A stretch of DNA of 64,000 nucleotides. It comes from BMS3BBIN04 sp964552465 (GTDB lineage Bacteria > Electryoneota > Electryoneia > Electryoneales > Electryoneaceae). A program made the position numbers and the translations under genes. Positions 52,698 to 61,904 of the stretch are shown here, piece by piece. A model generated the notes under the pieces. That model was not told the DNA's origin and made no database searches. It saw only the letters and a list, made by a program, of their open reading frames with translations. Every line of letters starts with the position of its first letter. Within the stretch, counting starts at the first letter, position 1. Where the stretch lies: NCBI GenBank assembly GCA_964552465.1, contig CAZKGR010000006.1, positions 1 to 64,000 of the forward strand. Reading direction: 5' to 3'.

Positions 52698-53651
52698 ATG
52701 GCTTCTTCAAGCATTGATTTGAGCGTTTCACTTGGTAGTCTGGAGCTGCACAATCCGCTGATCGCGGCGTCAGGCTGCTTCGGGTACGGCGTGGAATACG
52801 ATGATGTCGCTGATCGTGATCATCTGGGCGGTTTCATCACAAAGAGTATTTCCCTGCAACCGTGGAAAGGCAACGATCCTCCGCGGCTGACCGAAGTTTC
52901 ACCCGGTTTGCTGAACAGCATCGGCCTCGCCAATATGGGAGTTGATCGGTTTGCGACTGAAATCGCCCCTCAGATCGTGGGCGGTAAGGCCCGTGCTATT
53001 GTCAGTGTTGCCTGCAAGGTGATGGAAGAGTACGAGGAAGTTGTCGCCCGTCTGGAAGAAGTACAGGGATTGGATGGCTACGAGTTGAACATATCCTGCC
53101 CGAATGTGAAGGAAGGGGGGATGGCATTCTGCCTTAATCCGACCTTGACCGAAGAGTTGGTGTCACGAGTGCGCCGCACTACAGACCGTTGGATCACGAC
53201 AAAGCTCACTCCGAACATGACCTCGATTTCGGATGGTGCGAGGGCATCTGAGGCGGGCGGGGCGGACGCGGTCAGTTTGATCAACACGTTGGTCGGCATG
53301 GCGGTGGACTATAAGTCTCGCAGGCCAAAGCTGGCGACCATCACCGGCGGCTATTCGGGACCACCGATCAAGCCGGTAGCGTTAGCGAAGGTTTGGGAAG
53401 TGTGGAACGCGGTCAAGATTCCAATCATCGGTATCGGTGGAATCACGAATTGGAAGGACGTCGTTGAGTTCATGATCGTCGGTGCTGGTGCTGTGCAAAT
53501 TGGGACAGCGTTGTACACAGAGCCGAATCTGCCAGCTCAGATTGCGAGTGATCTGGAGACGTTTATGACTGAGGAAGGGATTACGTCGCTTTCGGAACTG
53601 ACGGGTACTTTGAAAACTGATCGTGGGGCTATGGTAGGAGTGCCAGAGTGA
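52698..53651 (+). CDS. pyrD: Dihydroorotate dehydrogenase, class 1B catalytic subunit
   Basis: Fourth step of pyrimidine synthesis. The 317-residue TIM barrel has NPLIAASGCFGYG near the start, the class 1 active-site loop ELNISCPNVKEGG with the catalytic cysteine, TKLTPNM and the FMN-phosphate loop IIGIGGITNWKDVVEF. The neighbouring pyrK confirms class 1B. The stop codon overlaps the GTG of the RlpA-like gene. Confidence 0.95.
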   Translation: MASSSIDLSVSLGSLELHNPLIAASGCFGYGVEYDDVADRDHLGGFITKSISLQPWKGNDPPRLTEVSPGLLNSIGLANMGVDRFATEIAPQIVGGKARAIVSVACKVMEEYEEVVARLEEVQGLDGYELNISCPNVKEGGMAFCLNPTLTEELVSRVRRTTDRWITTKLTPNMTSISDGARASEAGGADAVSLINTLVGMAVDYKSRRPKLATITGGYSGPPIKPVALAKVWEVWNAVKIPIIGIGGITNWKDVVEFMIVGAGAVQIGTALYTEPNLPAQIASDLETFMTEEGITSLSELTGTLKTDRGAMVGVPE

Positions 53652-54124
53652 TCAGGAATCACACCAGCAGACTCCCTGGCGTATTTTTCTTCCTGCTCAT
53701 TATCTCTATCACGATTTCGGGATGTACCCCCTCACCACTGTATCGCGACAATCGAGCAAGATCTCACACCGAATCACCTGCTCCACAGGCTCAGATTGAT
53801 CTTAATTTGCCGGATAATGAGAACACAATCACTGGTTTTGCGAGTTATTATGGACCGAAGTTCATTGGGCGGCCCACAGCGAACGGAGAGATATTTGATC
53901 CACGCCTGATGACAGCGGCTCATCGCACTCTTCCGTTTGACACCATGTTACGCGTAACCTTGCTATCGACAGGTAAGTCTGTTGTCGTCAGGATCAATGA
54001 TCGCGGGCCATTTGTGAAGGACCGGGTCATTGATTTGAGCGAAGGGGCAGCGGAGAAGATTGGATTGAAACAGATGGGCGTCGGATACGTTCATATCGAA
54101 ATTCTGAAACCGGACGGTAAATGA
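53648..54124 (+). CDS. RlpA-like lipoprotein (double-psi beta-barrel)
   Basis: A 158-residue lipoprotein: signal helix and lipobox ISGC (Cys26), short linker, then the RlpA barrel (about 60-155) with GFASYYGPKFIGRPTANGE, TAAHRTLPF, VVVRINDRGPF and DLSEGAAEKIG. The motif aspartate (INDRGP) proposed for lytic transglycosylase activity is present. No SPOR domain. It probably trims septal peptidoglycan. GTG overlaps the pyrD stop; its stop overlaps cdsA (ATGA). Confidence 0.9.
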   Translation: MIRNHTSRLPGVFFFLLIISITISGCTPSPLYRDNRARSHTESPAPQAQIDLNLPDNENTITGFASYYGPKFIGRPTANGEIFDPRLMTAAHRTLPFDTMLRVTLLSTGKSVVVRINDRGPFVKDRVIDLSEGAAEKIGLKQMGVGYVHIEILKPDGK

Positions 54125-54972
54125 AAGGTCTGTTTAAAAACAGAGTCCTACTCTTTTTCTGGGGGGTTCCGCTTGTCGCGGTTACGGCGTGGTACGGCGG
54201 ATGGTGGTTCACTGTCGGGATCAGCGCGCTAAGTGCGATTGCGTCGAAGGAAACCCTCCGCATGCTCCTTCAAGATAAAGCCTTGCGTAGTGAAAAGATT
54301 CTAATGGCATTATTAAGTGGGTTGCTACCTTTGGCAGTTGCTTGGCAGGGGCTTGAGGCGATGGTCTGGTTGTTCATTACTGGTTTACTCGCCATGGGAT
54401 CGCTTGGTCTGGTTCGTTCTGCCGAAGATGGGTCTCGTTTGCTGCTCGCCTCAGTCTTCACGTTAATGTATGTAGGTCTACCATTCACTTCGATTCTGTT
54501 GATTCGCCATGACCCGGTTTGGACAACACATTTTCAAGGCGCGTCGATTGTGATGTTCATTTACGGTGGCGTCTGGATGGCGGATACGTTCGCTTATCTG
54601 GCGGGTCGGGCGTTTGGCAAACGTAAGTTGGCACCTCAACTATCTCCCAAGAAATCGCTTGAGGGTGCTTTTGCCGGCATTATCATGGCGTTAGTCTGGA
54701 CGGTGTTGGTAGGTTTTGCTCTGGCAGATGTATTAACGTGGACAGATCGCATCTTCCTTGGTGCAATCATCGGCATTCTGGCAGTAATTGGTGATCTTGT
54801 GGAATCAATGCTGAAACGCGCCGCTCAGGTCAAAGACAGCGGTACCATATTTTTCGGGCATGGCGGAGTTTTGGATCGGTTTGACAGCCTGCTCTTTGTT
54901 CAACCGGCAGTGTACCTCTACTTGATCGCAGCAGACATTCTCAGTCGACCTACACTGAATTCTCTGTTCTGA
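54121..54972 (+). CDS. cdsA: Phosphatidate cytidylyltransferase
   Basis: Makes CDP-diacylglycerol, the precursor of phospholipids, in the inner membrane. 283 residues with about 7-8 membrane helices and the family signature GDLVESMLKRAAQVKDSG followed by FFGHGGVLDRFDSL; also YLAGRAFGKRKLAPQLSPKKS. It is coupled to the RlpA-like gene by an ATGA overlap and faces the PorT-like gene 9 bases away. Confidence 0.95.
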   Translation: MKGLFKNRVLLFFWGVPLVAVTAWYGGWWFTVGISALSAIASKETLRMLLQDKALRSEKILMALLSGLLPLAVAWQGLEAMVWLFITGLLAMGSLGLVRSAEDGSRLLLASVFTLMYVGLPFTSILLIRHDPVWTTHFQGASIVMFIYGGVWMADTFAYLAGRAFGKRKLAPQLSPKKSLEGAFAGIIMALVWTVLVGFALADVLTWTDRIFLGAIIGILAVIGDLVESMLKRAAQVKDSGTIFFGHGGVLDRFDSLLFVQPAVYLYLIAADILSRPTLNSLF

Positions 54973-54981
54973 GCAAATTAT

Positions 54982-55698
54982 TCAGTCAAACATCATCCCA
55001 AAAGTTATCATCAGTACCTGGTGAACAGCATCGGGTTCACCCGGTCCACCCATCGTAACCTTCGACACATCCTCATTAATCAGCAGTGTGGTAACATCGG
55101 TGTCAGCGATAAAGCTGTCCAGACCCACCGTATATCTGATTTCGAAATACCCTCTGTCGCCTGAACGTCCTGACGGGAAAGACAACCGAAATCCCACGAT
55201 ATAGCTGAAATTGGTACTCGCAAAATTGGTGACTTCTCGGGCTTGAGCGTTCTTTTTGCCGGGGATCGTGATTCCGATTCCGTCGGTGAGTAGATATCCA
55301 AAACTCGGGCCGGCAAAGAAATGAGGTCGAACGTAGTTGTGTGGGAGAAAATCCCATTCCAGCAGAATCGGTATGTCCATATAGTATGCGAACGGTGACA
55401 GCTCTTGCGCGACCTGATTCTCGTCCCCTTCCAACACGAACCCTTTCCGACTGAAGAAGAGTTCCGTTCGTGCGGCAAAGTGATTGGTCACGTTATATGC
55501 AGCGAAAATGCTCCCAGAGAATCCTGTGTCAGTCTTACGGTCATAGCCAACGATGTCAGTCCATGACCCTTTGGCATTACTCAAACACAGTCCAACGCCA
55601 GCACCCCAGTTCAATTTTGGTTTGTCGCGACGTCCTTGCGCGGACGCTTGTCCGAGTGTGAGTGTGATGATTATCAGGAAAAGGATAGCCCGCTTCAC
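54982..55698 (-). CDS. Outer membrane beta-barrel protein (PorT-like)
   Basis: 238 residues: signal peptide MKRAILFLIII...ASAQ, then an eight-strand-type barrel similar to the PorT/OmpA-fold group of the FCB lineages (GAGVGLCLSNAKG, FAARTELFFSRKGF, VRPHFFAGPSFGYLL, YFEIRYTVGLDSF). Such barrels are abundant and functionally diverse. GTG start with GGAGG 5 bases upstream. The 259-base gap to tRNA-Asp holds that tRNA's promoter and nothing else recognised. Confidence 0.8.
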   Translation of the reverse strand: MKRAILFLIIITLTLGQASAQGRRDKPKLNWGAGVGLCLSNAKGSWTDIVGYDRKTDTGFSGSIFAAYNVTNHFAARTELFFSRKGFVLEGDENQVAQELSPFAYYMDIPILLEWDFLPHNYVRPHFFAGPSFGYLLTDGIGITIPGKKNAQAREVTNFASTNFSYIVGFRLSFPSGRSGDRGYFEIRYTVGLDSFIADTDVTTLLINEDVSKVTMGGPGEPDAVHQVLMITFGMMFD

Positions 55699-55898
55699 TT
55701 ACTCCTCCGTTCGGTATGGTATTCCTGGGACGCGGCAAGATACGACGAAGAATGTACGGAAGGTATAGATCGCGGTAGAAAAGCAGAATGGAGAAGTTCA
55801 GCAAGGAGCTGTGACTCTCTCTAAACAGAGTAGCACTGAATCTCGCATTATCATGGAGTTAGCACATTCCGAGACTCGAGTCTTTCGAGTGGACGATC

Positions 55899-55927
55899 TT
55901 GCGAACCGCAGGCATTTCATCTACATT
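55899..55927 (+). promoter_or_regulatory. Promoter of tRNA-Asp
   Basis: TTGCGA (55899-55904) and TACATT (55922-55927) are spaced by 17 bases, placing the start about 25 bases before the tRNA. Confidence 0.6.
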
Positions 55928-55957
55928 GTGCGTTCGCTGGAAACAGCATGTTGTTAT

Positions 55958-56035
55958 GGGGCAGTAGCTCAGTTTGGTTAGAGTATCGGCCTGTCACGCC
56001 GAGGGTCGCGGGTTCGAGTCCCGTCTGCCCCGCCA
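55958..56035 (+). tRNA. tRNA-Asp (anticodon GTC)
   Basis: Complete 78-nt cloverleaf with encoded CCA: acceptor GGGGCAG/CTGCCCC, D-arm AGCTC..GGTTAGAG, anticodon loop CTGTCAC giving GTC at 55993-55995, T-loop GGTTCGAGTCC. It decodes GAC and GAT. Confidence 0.97.
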
Positions 56036-56038
56036 GTA

Positions 56039-56070
56039 ACGCGTCCTTTTCAGGACGCGTTTTTGTTTTC
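56039..56070 (+). terminator. Rho-independent terminator of tRNA-Asp
   Basis: Stem ACGCGTCC/GGACGCGT (56039-56046 with 56053-56060), 6-base loop, then TTTTGTTTT. It lies 3 bases past the tRNA end. Confidence 0.93.
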
Positions 56071-56082
56071 CCACCTGAGTGT

Positions 56083-56195
56083 TTCGGAGTCTCCGAACCA
56101 GTTTTTTTCTCTCGAAGGCCCTGTGTACTTTCCGCGAGCTGTTGGGGATGGGGCAATATCGCAGCCATCACCCCAGCTTGGCCTCGCGCAAGGCC
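56083..56195 (+). promoter_or_regulatory. Hairpin-rich leader before rocD
   Basis: Three inverted repeats lie between the tRNA terminator and the aminotransferase start: 56083-56097 (6-bp stem), 56144-56174 (8 bp with a 2-base bulge) and 56180-56195 (5 bp). The last ends 36 bases before the ATG, so it does not cover the ribosome site. This may be a structured leader; no known riboswitch was recognised. Confidence 0.3.
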
Positions 56196-56231
56196 GGATG
56201 TCGACATACAGGAAATACGAAGGAGGGCGCC

Positions 56232-57461
56232 ATGCAGGAAACAGCAACCCGTAGCACAGAATTCATCGACATGGAAGCGCGGTATGGCGCGCACAATTAC
56301 CATCCGTTGCCGATTGTTATTGCCAAGGGCGATGGTGTCTGGGTTTACGATCCAGACGGTAACAAGTATATGGACTGTCTGGCTGCGTACAGCGCGCTAA
56401 ACCAGGGATATAACCACCCGCGCATCATGAAGGCTGCACGCGAACAGTTGGAAACCGGCGTCACCCTGACAAGCCGAGCGTTCTACAATCCACGTCTGGG
56501 TGAATTCCTCCAGAAGGTCAGCGAGATCACAGGGCATAGCCGTGTACTGCCGATGAACACAGGCGCAGAAGCTGTTGAGTCTGCGATAAAGCTTGCCAGG
56601 CGCTGGGGTTACGAAGTTAAAGGTGTCGAAGACGGTAAGGCCGAAATCATCGTATTTAACGGAAATTTTCACGGTCGCACGACAACCATCGTTGGATTCA
56701 GCTCGGATGCTGATTATCAGCGTGGCTTCGGACCGTTCGCACCCGGCTTCAAGCTTGTCGATTATGGCGACATGGAGGCCTTCAAGGCTGCGGTCAACGA
56801 GAACACAGTCGCTGTCCTCATCGAACCGATCCAGGCTGAGGGTGGCATCCTGATTCCACCAACTGGTTACTTGAACGAGATGGCCGAAATCTGCAAGGAA
56901 CAGAATATTCTGTTCATGGCTGATGAGATTCAGACGGGTCTTGGCCGTACTGGTAAAATGTTCGCGGTCGATCATGACGGTGTCAAGCCGGATGTATTCA
57001 TGCTGGCCAAGGCGATCAGCGGTGGATTTATGCCGGTCTCGGTCGTAACAGCGGACGAAGAATTGATGAGCGTCTTCGATCCGGGATCACATGGCAGCAC
57101 ATACGGTGGAAATCCGCTGGGTGCGGCCGTTGCTACTGAAGCGATCAACGTATTACTGGACGAGGGGCTGTGCGAACGTGCGACTGAGCTGGGCGCATAC
57201 TTCGTCAACAAACTGAACGCCATCAACAGCCCGCATGTTAAGGAAGTACGTGCGCGTGGTTTATTGGTAGGTGTTGAGATCCAGAAAGAGAGCGGTGTCG
57301 CCCGTCCCTTCTGCGAAAAGTTGAAGGAATACGGCATCCTCGCGAAGGAAACACACGAGAGTGTGATCCGTTTCGCTCCGCCGCTTGTGATCACAAAAGA
57401 AGAGATCGAATGGGCGCTAGAGCGCATAGAAAAGGTTCTGACAACAGACGCGCCAGTCTAA
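56232..57461 (+). CDS. rocD: Ornithine aminotransferase
   Basis: PLP enzyme turning ornithine and 2-oxoglutarate into glutamate semialdehyde and glutamate. 409 residues, class III transaminase: LPIVIAKGDG.WVYDPDG at the start, the MNTGAEAVESAIKLAR loop, GNFHGRTTTIVGFS, ADEIQTGLGRTG and the PLP lysine in MLAKAISGG. These sub-motifs match ornithine aminotransferases better than acetylornithine or GABA enzymes. ATG 56232 has AGGAGG 5 bases upstream; a longer frame to 56079 crosses the leader and is rejected. Confidence 0.94.
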   Translation: MQETATRSTEFIDMEARYGAHNYHPLPIVIAKGDGVWVYDPDGNKYMDCLAAYSALNQGYNHPRIMKAAREQLETGVTLTSRAFYNPRLGEFLQKVSEITGHSRVLPMNTGAEAVESAIKLARRWGYEVKGVEDGKAEIIVFNGNFHGRTTTIVGFSSDADYQRGFGPFAPGFKLVDYGDMEAFKAAVNENTVAVLIEPIQAEGGILIPPTGYLNEMAEICKEQNILFMADEIQTGLGRTGKMFAVDHDGVKPDVFMLAKAISGGFMPVSVVTADEELMSVFDPGSHGSTYGGNPLGAAVATEAINVLLDEGLCERATELGAYFVNKLNAINSPHVKEVRARGLLVGVEIQKESGVARPFCEKLKEYGILAKETHESVIRFAPPLVITKEEIEWALERIEKVLTTDAPV

Positions 57462-57486
57462 GAAGTTATTGTCGATGATGATCTGT

Positions 57487-57526
57487 CGTGCCGAGCTGTC
57501 CTCGTGATGGTTCGGCACGGCATTTC
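57487..57526 (+). terminator. Possible terminator after rocD
   Basis: An 8-bp stem CGTGCCGA/TCGGCACG (57487-57494 with 57512-57519) with a 17-base loop is followed by GCATTTCT. The loop is long and the T-run weak. Confidence 0.4.
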
Positions 57527-57618
57527 TATGCCCTGTAGATTCCCGTATATTGGCCCCGTCACTCAGGCTTAAATTCGAAGCAATTTTTCCTTTCATCCAT
57601 CTACGCGAGATCACGCAT

Positions 57619-60177
57619 ATGCGTCGCCTACATACAATCCGTGTCATGCCATCCTTGCCGGAACCAATTGAGCGCTTGCGTGCTCTGGCATTCGATCTGC
57701 ATTGGAGTTGGAATTACGATGCAATTGACCTGTTCCGTCGCCTCGATCCATACCATTGGAGAGAGGTCGGACAGAATCCACTCCGTCAGATTTCAGAATT
57801 GCCACAAGAGAAATTGGAGACGGCTGCCAAGGACGAAGCTTTTCTAAGCCTGTTGGACAAAGTGGATAGAGATTTCAAGAAGTATCGCAAAGAACAGGCG
57901 TGGTTTCAGACGGCATATCCTGACAAGGATGACGTACGTATCGCATATCTATCTGCTGAGTTTGGTCTGCACGAGTGCATTCCGATGTATTCAGGCGGAC
58001 TCGGTGTGCTCGCTGGTGACCATATGAAAGCTGCCAGCGATCTCGGCATTCCCATGGTCGGCGTCGGGTTGCTCTATCGTCGTGGCTATTTCCGTCAATA
58101 CCTGAACGCAGACGGCTGGCAGCAGGAAAGCTATCCGCATTACGACACTTTTAACCTGCCGCTTGAACAGGTTATGGATGATGATGGTGAACCTAAAATG
58201 TTCCGTATGGCAGTCGGCGGGCGAGAAGTTATCATTCAAATCTGGCGGGTGAAAGTTGGACGAATCGACCTGTATTTGCTGGACACAGGTCATGTGGACA
58301 ATCATCCTGATGATCGCCGCATCACCCAGATTCTCTATGGCGGCGACACAGAAATGCGTATCCGTCAGGAGATTGTGCTCGGCATCGGTGGAATGCGTGC
58401 GCTGGTGGAGCTCGGGATTAAGTGTAGCGTATACCACATGAATGAAGGCCACAGCGCGTTTCTGGCGCTTGAACGGATTCGCCGCAGGATGAACGATCAA
58501 CAACTAACGTTCAATGAAGCTCGTGAAGCGACACGTGTTTCGCATGTGTTCACAACGCACACACCAGTTCCGGCCGGGATTGATCGCTTCAGCCAGGAAT
58601 TGGTTGCGAAATACTTCAAGGATTTCTGGCCGCTCATCGGCTTGGATTACAACAGCTTCATGATGTTGGGCGGAGCAAATCCGTCTGATCCAACGTCACC
58701 GTTCAACATGGCGACCATGGCGATAAACCTGGCGTCATACGTGAATGGTGTAAGCAAGCTTCATGGGGACGTTTCGCGTAAGATGTGGCGCCATCAGTGG
58801 CCATCACTCGATCTTAATGAAATCCCGATTGATTCCGTGACCAATGGTGTACACGCCGAGAGCTGGTTGTCACCTGAAATGGTGCATCTCTTTGATCGAT
58901 ATATCGGTCCTGAGTGGCAACACGACGAGGAAGATAACGAGGTTTGGGGGCGGATCGAGAAGATCTCGAATGAGGAATTGTGGCGGGCGAAGGAGCGTTC
59001 TCGTCAACGCCTGGTCGTTTTTGCGCGAGAAAGGTTGGCTCAGCAGTTAAAACATCGGGGTGAGTCACGGGCGACGGTTGAGCGAGCAAACGACGCACTC
59101 GACATGGAAGCGTTCACAATTGGATTTGCTCGACGATTCGCGACATACAAACGTGCCAACCTGTTGTTCAGGGATCAGGAACGGTTGCTCAAACTGCTCA
59201 AGAATCCAGAAATGCCTGTTCAGTTGATCCTGGCTGGTAAAGCGCATCCGAAGGATGAACCGGGAAAGAACATCATCCGTGAGATCATCCACATAGCGCG
59301 TGATGCGGGTGTGCGTGACCGCATCGTGTTCCTCGAAAATTACAATATAAACGTCGCTCGCCACATGGTGCAGGGTAGTGACATCTGGCTCAACACACCT
59401 CGTGTTCCGATGGAGGCGTCAGGTACCAGCGGCATGAAAGCAGTGTTGAACGGCACTTTGCATGTCAGCACTTACGATGGCTGGTGGGCAGAGGGATATT
59501 CGCCTGAAATCGGTTGGACGATTGGTCACGGTGAGATTTACGACGAAAAAGATGAGCAGGATCAGATCGAATCCGAATTGCTGTATGACATGCTTGAAAA
59601 AGAGATTGTGCCAACGTTTTACGACCGTAGTCAGGGACGTGTACCTCGCGACTGGACTGAAATGATCAAACGCTCATTGCAGCGTAACTGCCCTTATTTC
59701 AACACCAATCGCATGCTGCGCGAGTATACGCAGAAGGCTTATCTACCGAATCATGAGAACTGGCGAAAAATTGTCGGTGACGATTATAGCGCTGCCAAGA
59801 CTTTGAGCGAGTGGAAGGAGAAGGTGCGTCAGGCGTGGGGTGGAGCTCGGATCTCAAACGTTCGATTGGACGTAGGCAAGAAATTACTGGTTGGTGATTC
59901 GTTCGATGTTCATGCGACAGTCCATCTGGGTGCCATGCATCCTGATGATGTGCAAGTTGAGATATACACAAGCCGCAGCGTCGATGACATCTTGCGCCAG
60001 GAATTTGATCCCATCCCAATGGAAGCTGGAAAGAAGCGTAAGGACGGTGCATACCAATACAGCGGAGTTCTGACTTGCGCAACATCGGGAGCTTATTCAC
60101 TTTCGATACGCATTCTACCAAAGCATGAACTCCTGCGTTCACCCCATGATCTACAATTGATTACCTGGGAAGAATAG
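57619..60177 (+). CDS. glgP: Glycogen/alpha-glucan phosphorylase (GT35)
   Basis: Releases glucose-1-phosphate from alpha-1,4-glucans. 852 residues of the shorter bacterial subtype (alpha-glucan phosphorylase with the LAFDLHWSWN opening). Visible motifs: YLSAEFGLHECIPMYSGGLGVLAGDH, NEGHSAFLALERI, TTHTPVPAGIDRF, and EASGTSGMKAVLNG with the PLP lysine at about 607. ATG 57619 is chosen since the family begins there; an upstream in-frame TTG would add 23 residues. The cyclic-nucleotide-fold gene follows in 24 bases. Confidence 0.94.
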   Translation: MRRLHTIRVMPSLPEPIERLRALAFDLHWSWNYDAIDLFRRLDPYHWREVGQNPLRQISELPQEKLETAAKDEAFLSLLDKVDRDFKKYRKEQAWFQTAYPDKDDVRIAYLSAEFGLHECIPMYSGGLGVLAGDHMKAASDLGIPMVGVGLLYRRGYFRQYLNADGWQQESYPHYDTFNLPLEQVMDDDGEPKMFRMAVGGREVIIQIWRVKVGRIDLYLLDTGHVDNHPDDRRITQILYGGDTEMRIRQEIVLGIGGMRALVELGIKCSVYHMNEGHSAFLALERIRRRMNDQQLTFNEAREATRVSHVFTTHTPVPAGIDRFSQELVAKYFKDFWPLIGLDYNSFMMLGGANPSDPTSPFNMATMAINLASYVNGVSKLHGDVSRKMWRHQWPSLDLNEIPIDSVTNGVHAESWLSPEMVHLFDRYIGPEWQHDEEDNEVWGRIEKISNEELWRAKERSRQRLVVFARERLAQQLKHRGESRATVERANDALDMEAFTIGFARRFATYKRANLLFRDQERLLKLLKNPEMPVQLILAGKAHPKDEPGKNIIREIIHIARDAGVRDRIVFLENYNINVARHMVQGSDIWLNTPRVPMEASGTSGMKAVLNGTLHVSTYDGWWAEGYSPEIGWTIGHGEIYDEKDEQDQIESELLYDMLEKEIVPTFYDRSQGRVPRDWTEMIKRSLQRNCPYFNTNRMLREYTQKAYLPNHENWRKIVGDDYSAAKTLSEWKEKVRQAWGGARISNVRLDVGKKLLVGDSFDVHATVHLGAMHPDDVQVEIYTSRSVDDILRQEFDPIPMEAGKKRKDGAYQYSGVLTCATSGAYSLSIRILPKHELLRSPHDLQLITWEE

Positions 60178-60201
60178 CGAAACCAATCAGGATGGTCTGT
60201 G

Positions 60202-60771
60202 ATGTCGAACAATGATCAATGGATGGCTGCGGACAGTAAACAACCGAAACCGCGAACCAGATTGTTGGAGTGGTTTCCTGTCCGACGAAAACGCGGTAGC
60301 CGCGAGCAGCAGATTCATGAAATTTTTACCAATACTCCCTTGTTCGAGAACATGAATCGCCAGGATTGGAATCTTCTGTCGAATCTGTTCCACGAACGCA
60401 AGTACGTCAAGGGCGAAATCATCTTCGAAAAAGGTATGCCCGGTTTGGGGATGTATGTCATTCTTGAAGGGGATGTGAAGATCGTTGAGAACTCGGACGA
60501 AGGAGGCTCCGTCCTCGCGCAATTGACCACAGGCGATTTCTTTGGTGAAATGGCAGTGATTCAGAAGGGAACACGTAACGCGACAGCTATTGCAGTCTCG
60601 CCCTGCGAGTTGATCGGCATATTCCGTCCGCAATTGCGTGAACTACTGAAGGATCGTCCACGGCTCGGCAAGTTGATATACGAACGGCTGGCTCGCGTGA
60701 TGGCTGACCGCCTCAGGATGGCTGATGATTTATTGTACGATTCCGCGGATTCGGTTGACGAGGCTGACTGA
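60202..60771 (+). CDS. Cyclic nucleotide-binding domain protein without HTH
   Basis: 189 residues. A basic N-terminus (1-40) leads into one cyclic nucleotide-binding beta-roll (about 45-165), with the phosphate-binding cassette FGEMAV (114-119) and a conserved Arg125 in GTRNATA. The C-terminal helix carries no recognition HTH, so this is a sensor or partner protein and not a CRP regulator. ATG 60202 with AGGA upstream. Its stop overlaps the start of the PerM-like gene (TGATG). Confidence 0.82.
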   Translation: MSNNDQWMAADSKQPKPRTRLLEWFPVRRKRGSREQQIHEIFTNTPLFENMNRQDWNLLSNLFHERKYVKGEIIFEKGMPGLGMYVILEGDVKIVENSDEGGSVLAQLTTGDFFGEMAVIQKGTRNATAIAVSPCELIGIFRPQLRELLKDRPRLGKLIYERLARVMADRLRMADDLLYDSADSVDEAD

Positions 60772-61865
60772 TGAGCGCTGTTAATCCTGCGGTAGCCGCA
60801 ACACCAAATCCAATCCTCAGGCGAGTGATTGGTGCAGCAATCAGTCTTCTGGTATTCGCTGCAGTGATCTGGCTGGTGCCGGTCGTCAGCGACATCGTTA
60901 CTGTCATCATCGTCTCACTTGTCATCAGCTATGCGCTGCGTCCACCGATGACATATCTCGAGCGTCGCGGTATTAACCGGATCGTGACCATCCTGATCAT
61001 TTTCATCGCGTTCACTGCGCTCATGGGCTTGGCTTTCGCGTACATGGTTCCGATCCTGATCGAGCAATTGAGTGATTTTGGACGCACGTTAAACCAGCTC
61101 GATCTCAGCGAATTCCGACAGCAAACCATTGATTGGATTGGTCAATATGTGCCTCAGGTAGTTCCTATTCTTGAACAGGAGACTGGCGAAGCAACGGTTT
61201 TTGCCGATCATGCAAAAGACATCGTTGCCGGGCTGCTCGAACAATCGGCATCCATGCTGGCAAAGGTTGTCAACGTATTCAGTCTGCTTAGCATTATGCC
61301 GATCCTGATCTTTTTCATGCTGAAGGACGGACGCGCATTCACTCATGCTGTTGTTGCACGGGTACCGAATCGTTTCTTTGAGATGACTTTGTCGCTGATG
61401 CACAAGATCAACGCAACGATTGGGGGCTACATCGTCAGTGTCTTAATCTCGTCGCTGTTTATCGGCGTGCTGACATGGATCGGCCTGTATCTGATTGACG
61501 TGAAGTATTCGCTCGCGTTGGCTGTGGTTTCAGCATTGTTCAACGTGATTCCGTTTTTTGGACCATTGCTGACGATGATTGTCGTCTTCGCCGTGATTCT
61601 GCTTACTGAAACCGCGCTTATGTGGCCCTTGATCTGGGCGGCTGTGTTGATGTTCGTGCTCCAGCAGGTGGAGTCGATTGTTGTCAAGCCGATGTTGCTC
61701 TCGCAATCCATGTCAATCCATCCAGCGGTGGTAATACTCGCCGTGCTGATCGGTGGGCGGCTTGCGGGTGCGATAGGGATGTTTATCGCAATACCTGTGT
61801 ACTCGATACTTCACATGTTCGTCGTAGACCTCTACGATCACTTGAAGAATTATCGCATCATTTAG
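60771..61865 (+). CDS. AI-2E/PerM family membrane protein
   Basis: 364 residues with about 7-8 membrane helices in the PerM pattern: VVSDIVTVIIVSLVISYALRPP near the start, an extended middle region (about 105-170), then ALVSALFNVIPFFGPL-type helix, QQVESIVVKPMLLSQSM and HPAVVILAVLIGGRLAGAIGMFIAIP. The family includes putative permeases and autoinducer-2 exporters; substrate undetermined. Coupled to the cyclic-nucleotide-fold gene. Confidence 0.88.
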   Translation: MSAVNPAVAATPNPILRRVIGAAISLLVFAAVIWLVPVVSDIVTVIIVSLVISYALRPPMTYLERRGINRIVTILIIFIAFTALMGLAFAYMVPILIEQLSDFGRTLNQLDLSEFRQQTIDWIGQYVPQVVPILEQETGEATVFADHAKDIVAGLLEQSASMLAKVVNVFSLLSIMPILIFFMLKDGRAFTHAVVARVPNRFFEMTLSLMHKINATIGGYIVSVLISSLFIGVLTWIGLYLIDVKYSLALAVVSALFNVIPFFGPLLTMIVVFAVILLTETALMWPLIWAAVLMFVLQQVESIVVKPMLLSQSMSIHPAVVILAVLIGGRLAGAIGMFIAIPVYSILHMFVVDLYDHLKNYRII

Positions 61866-61904
61866 TCAGCTCTTCATTATTCACGCTCAACCTTGGATTG
61901 CTAA

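Noticed and set aside
57546..57551. TATATT box before glgP
   Set aside because: No acceptable -35 box at 15-19 bases; not reported as a promoter.
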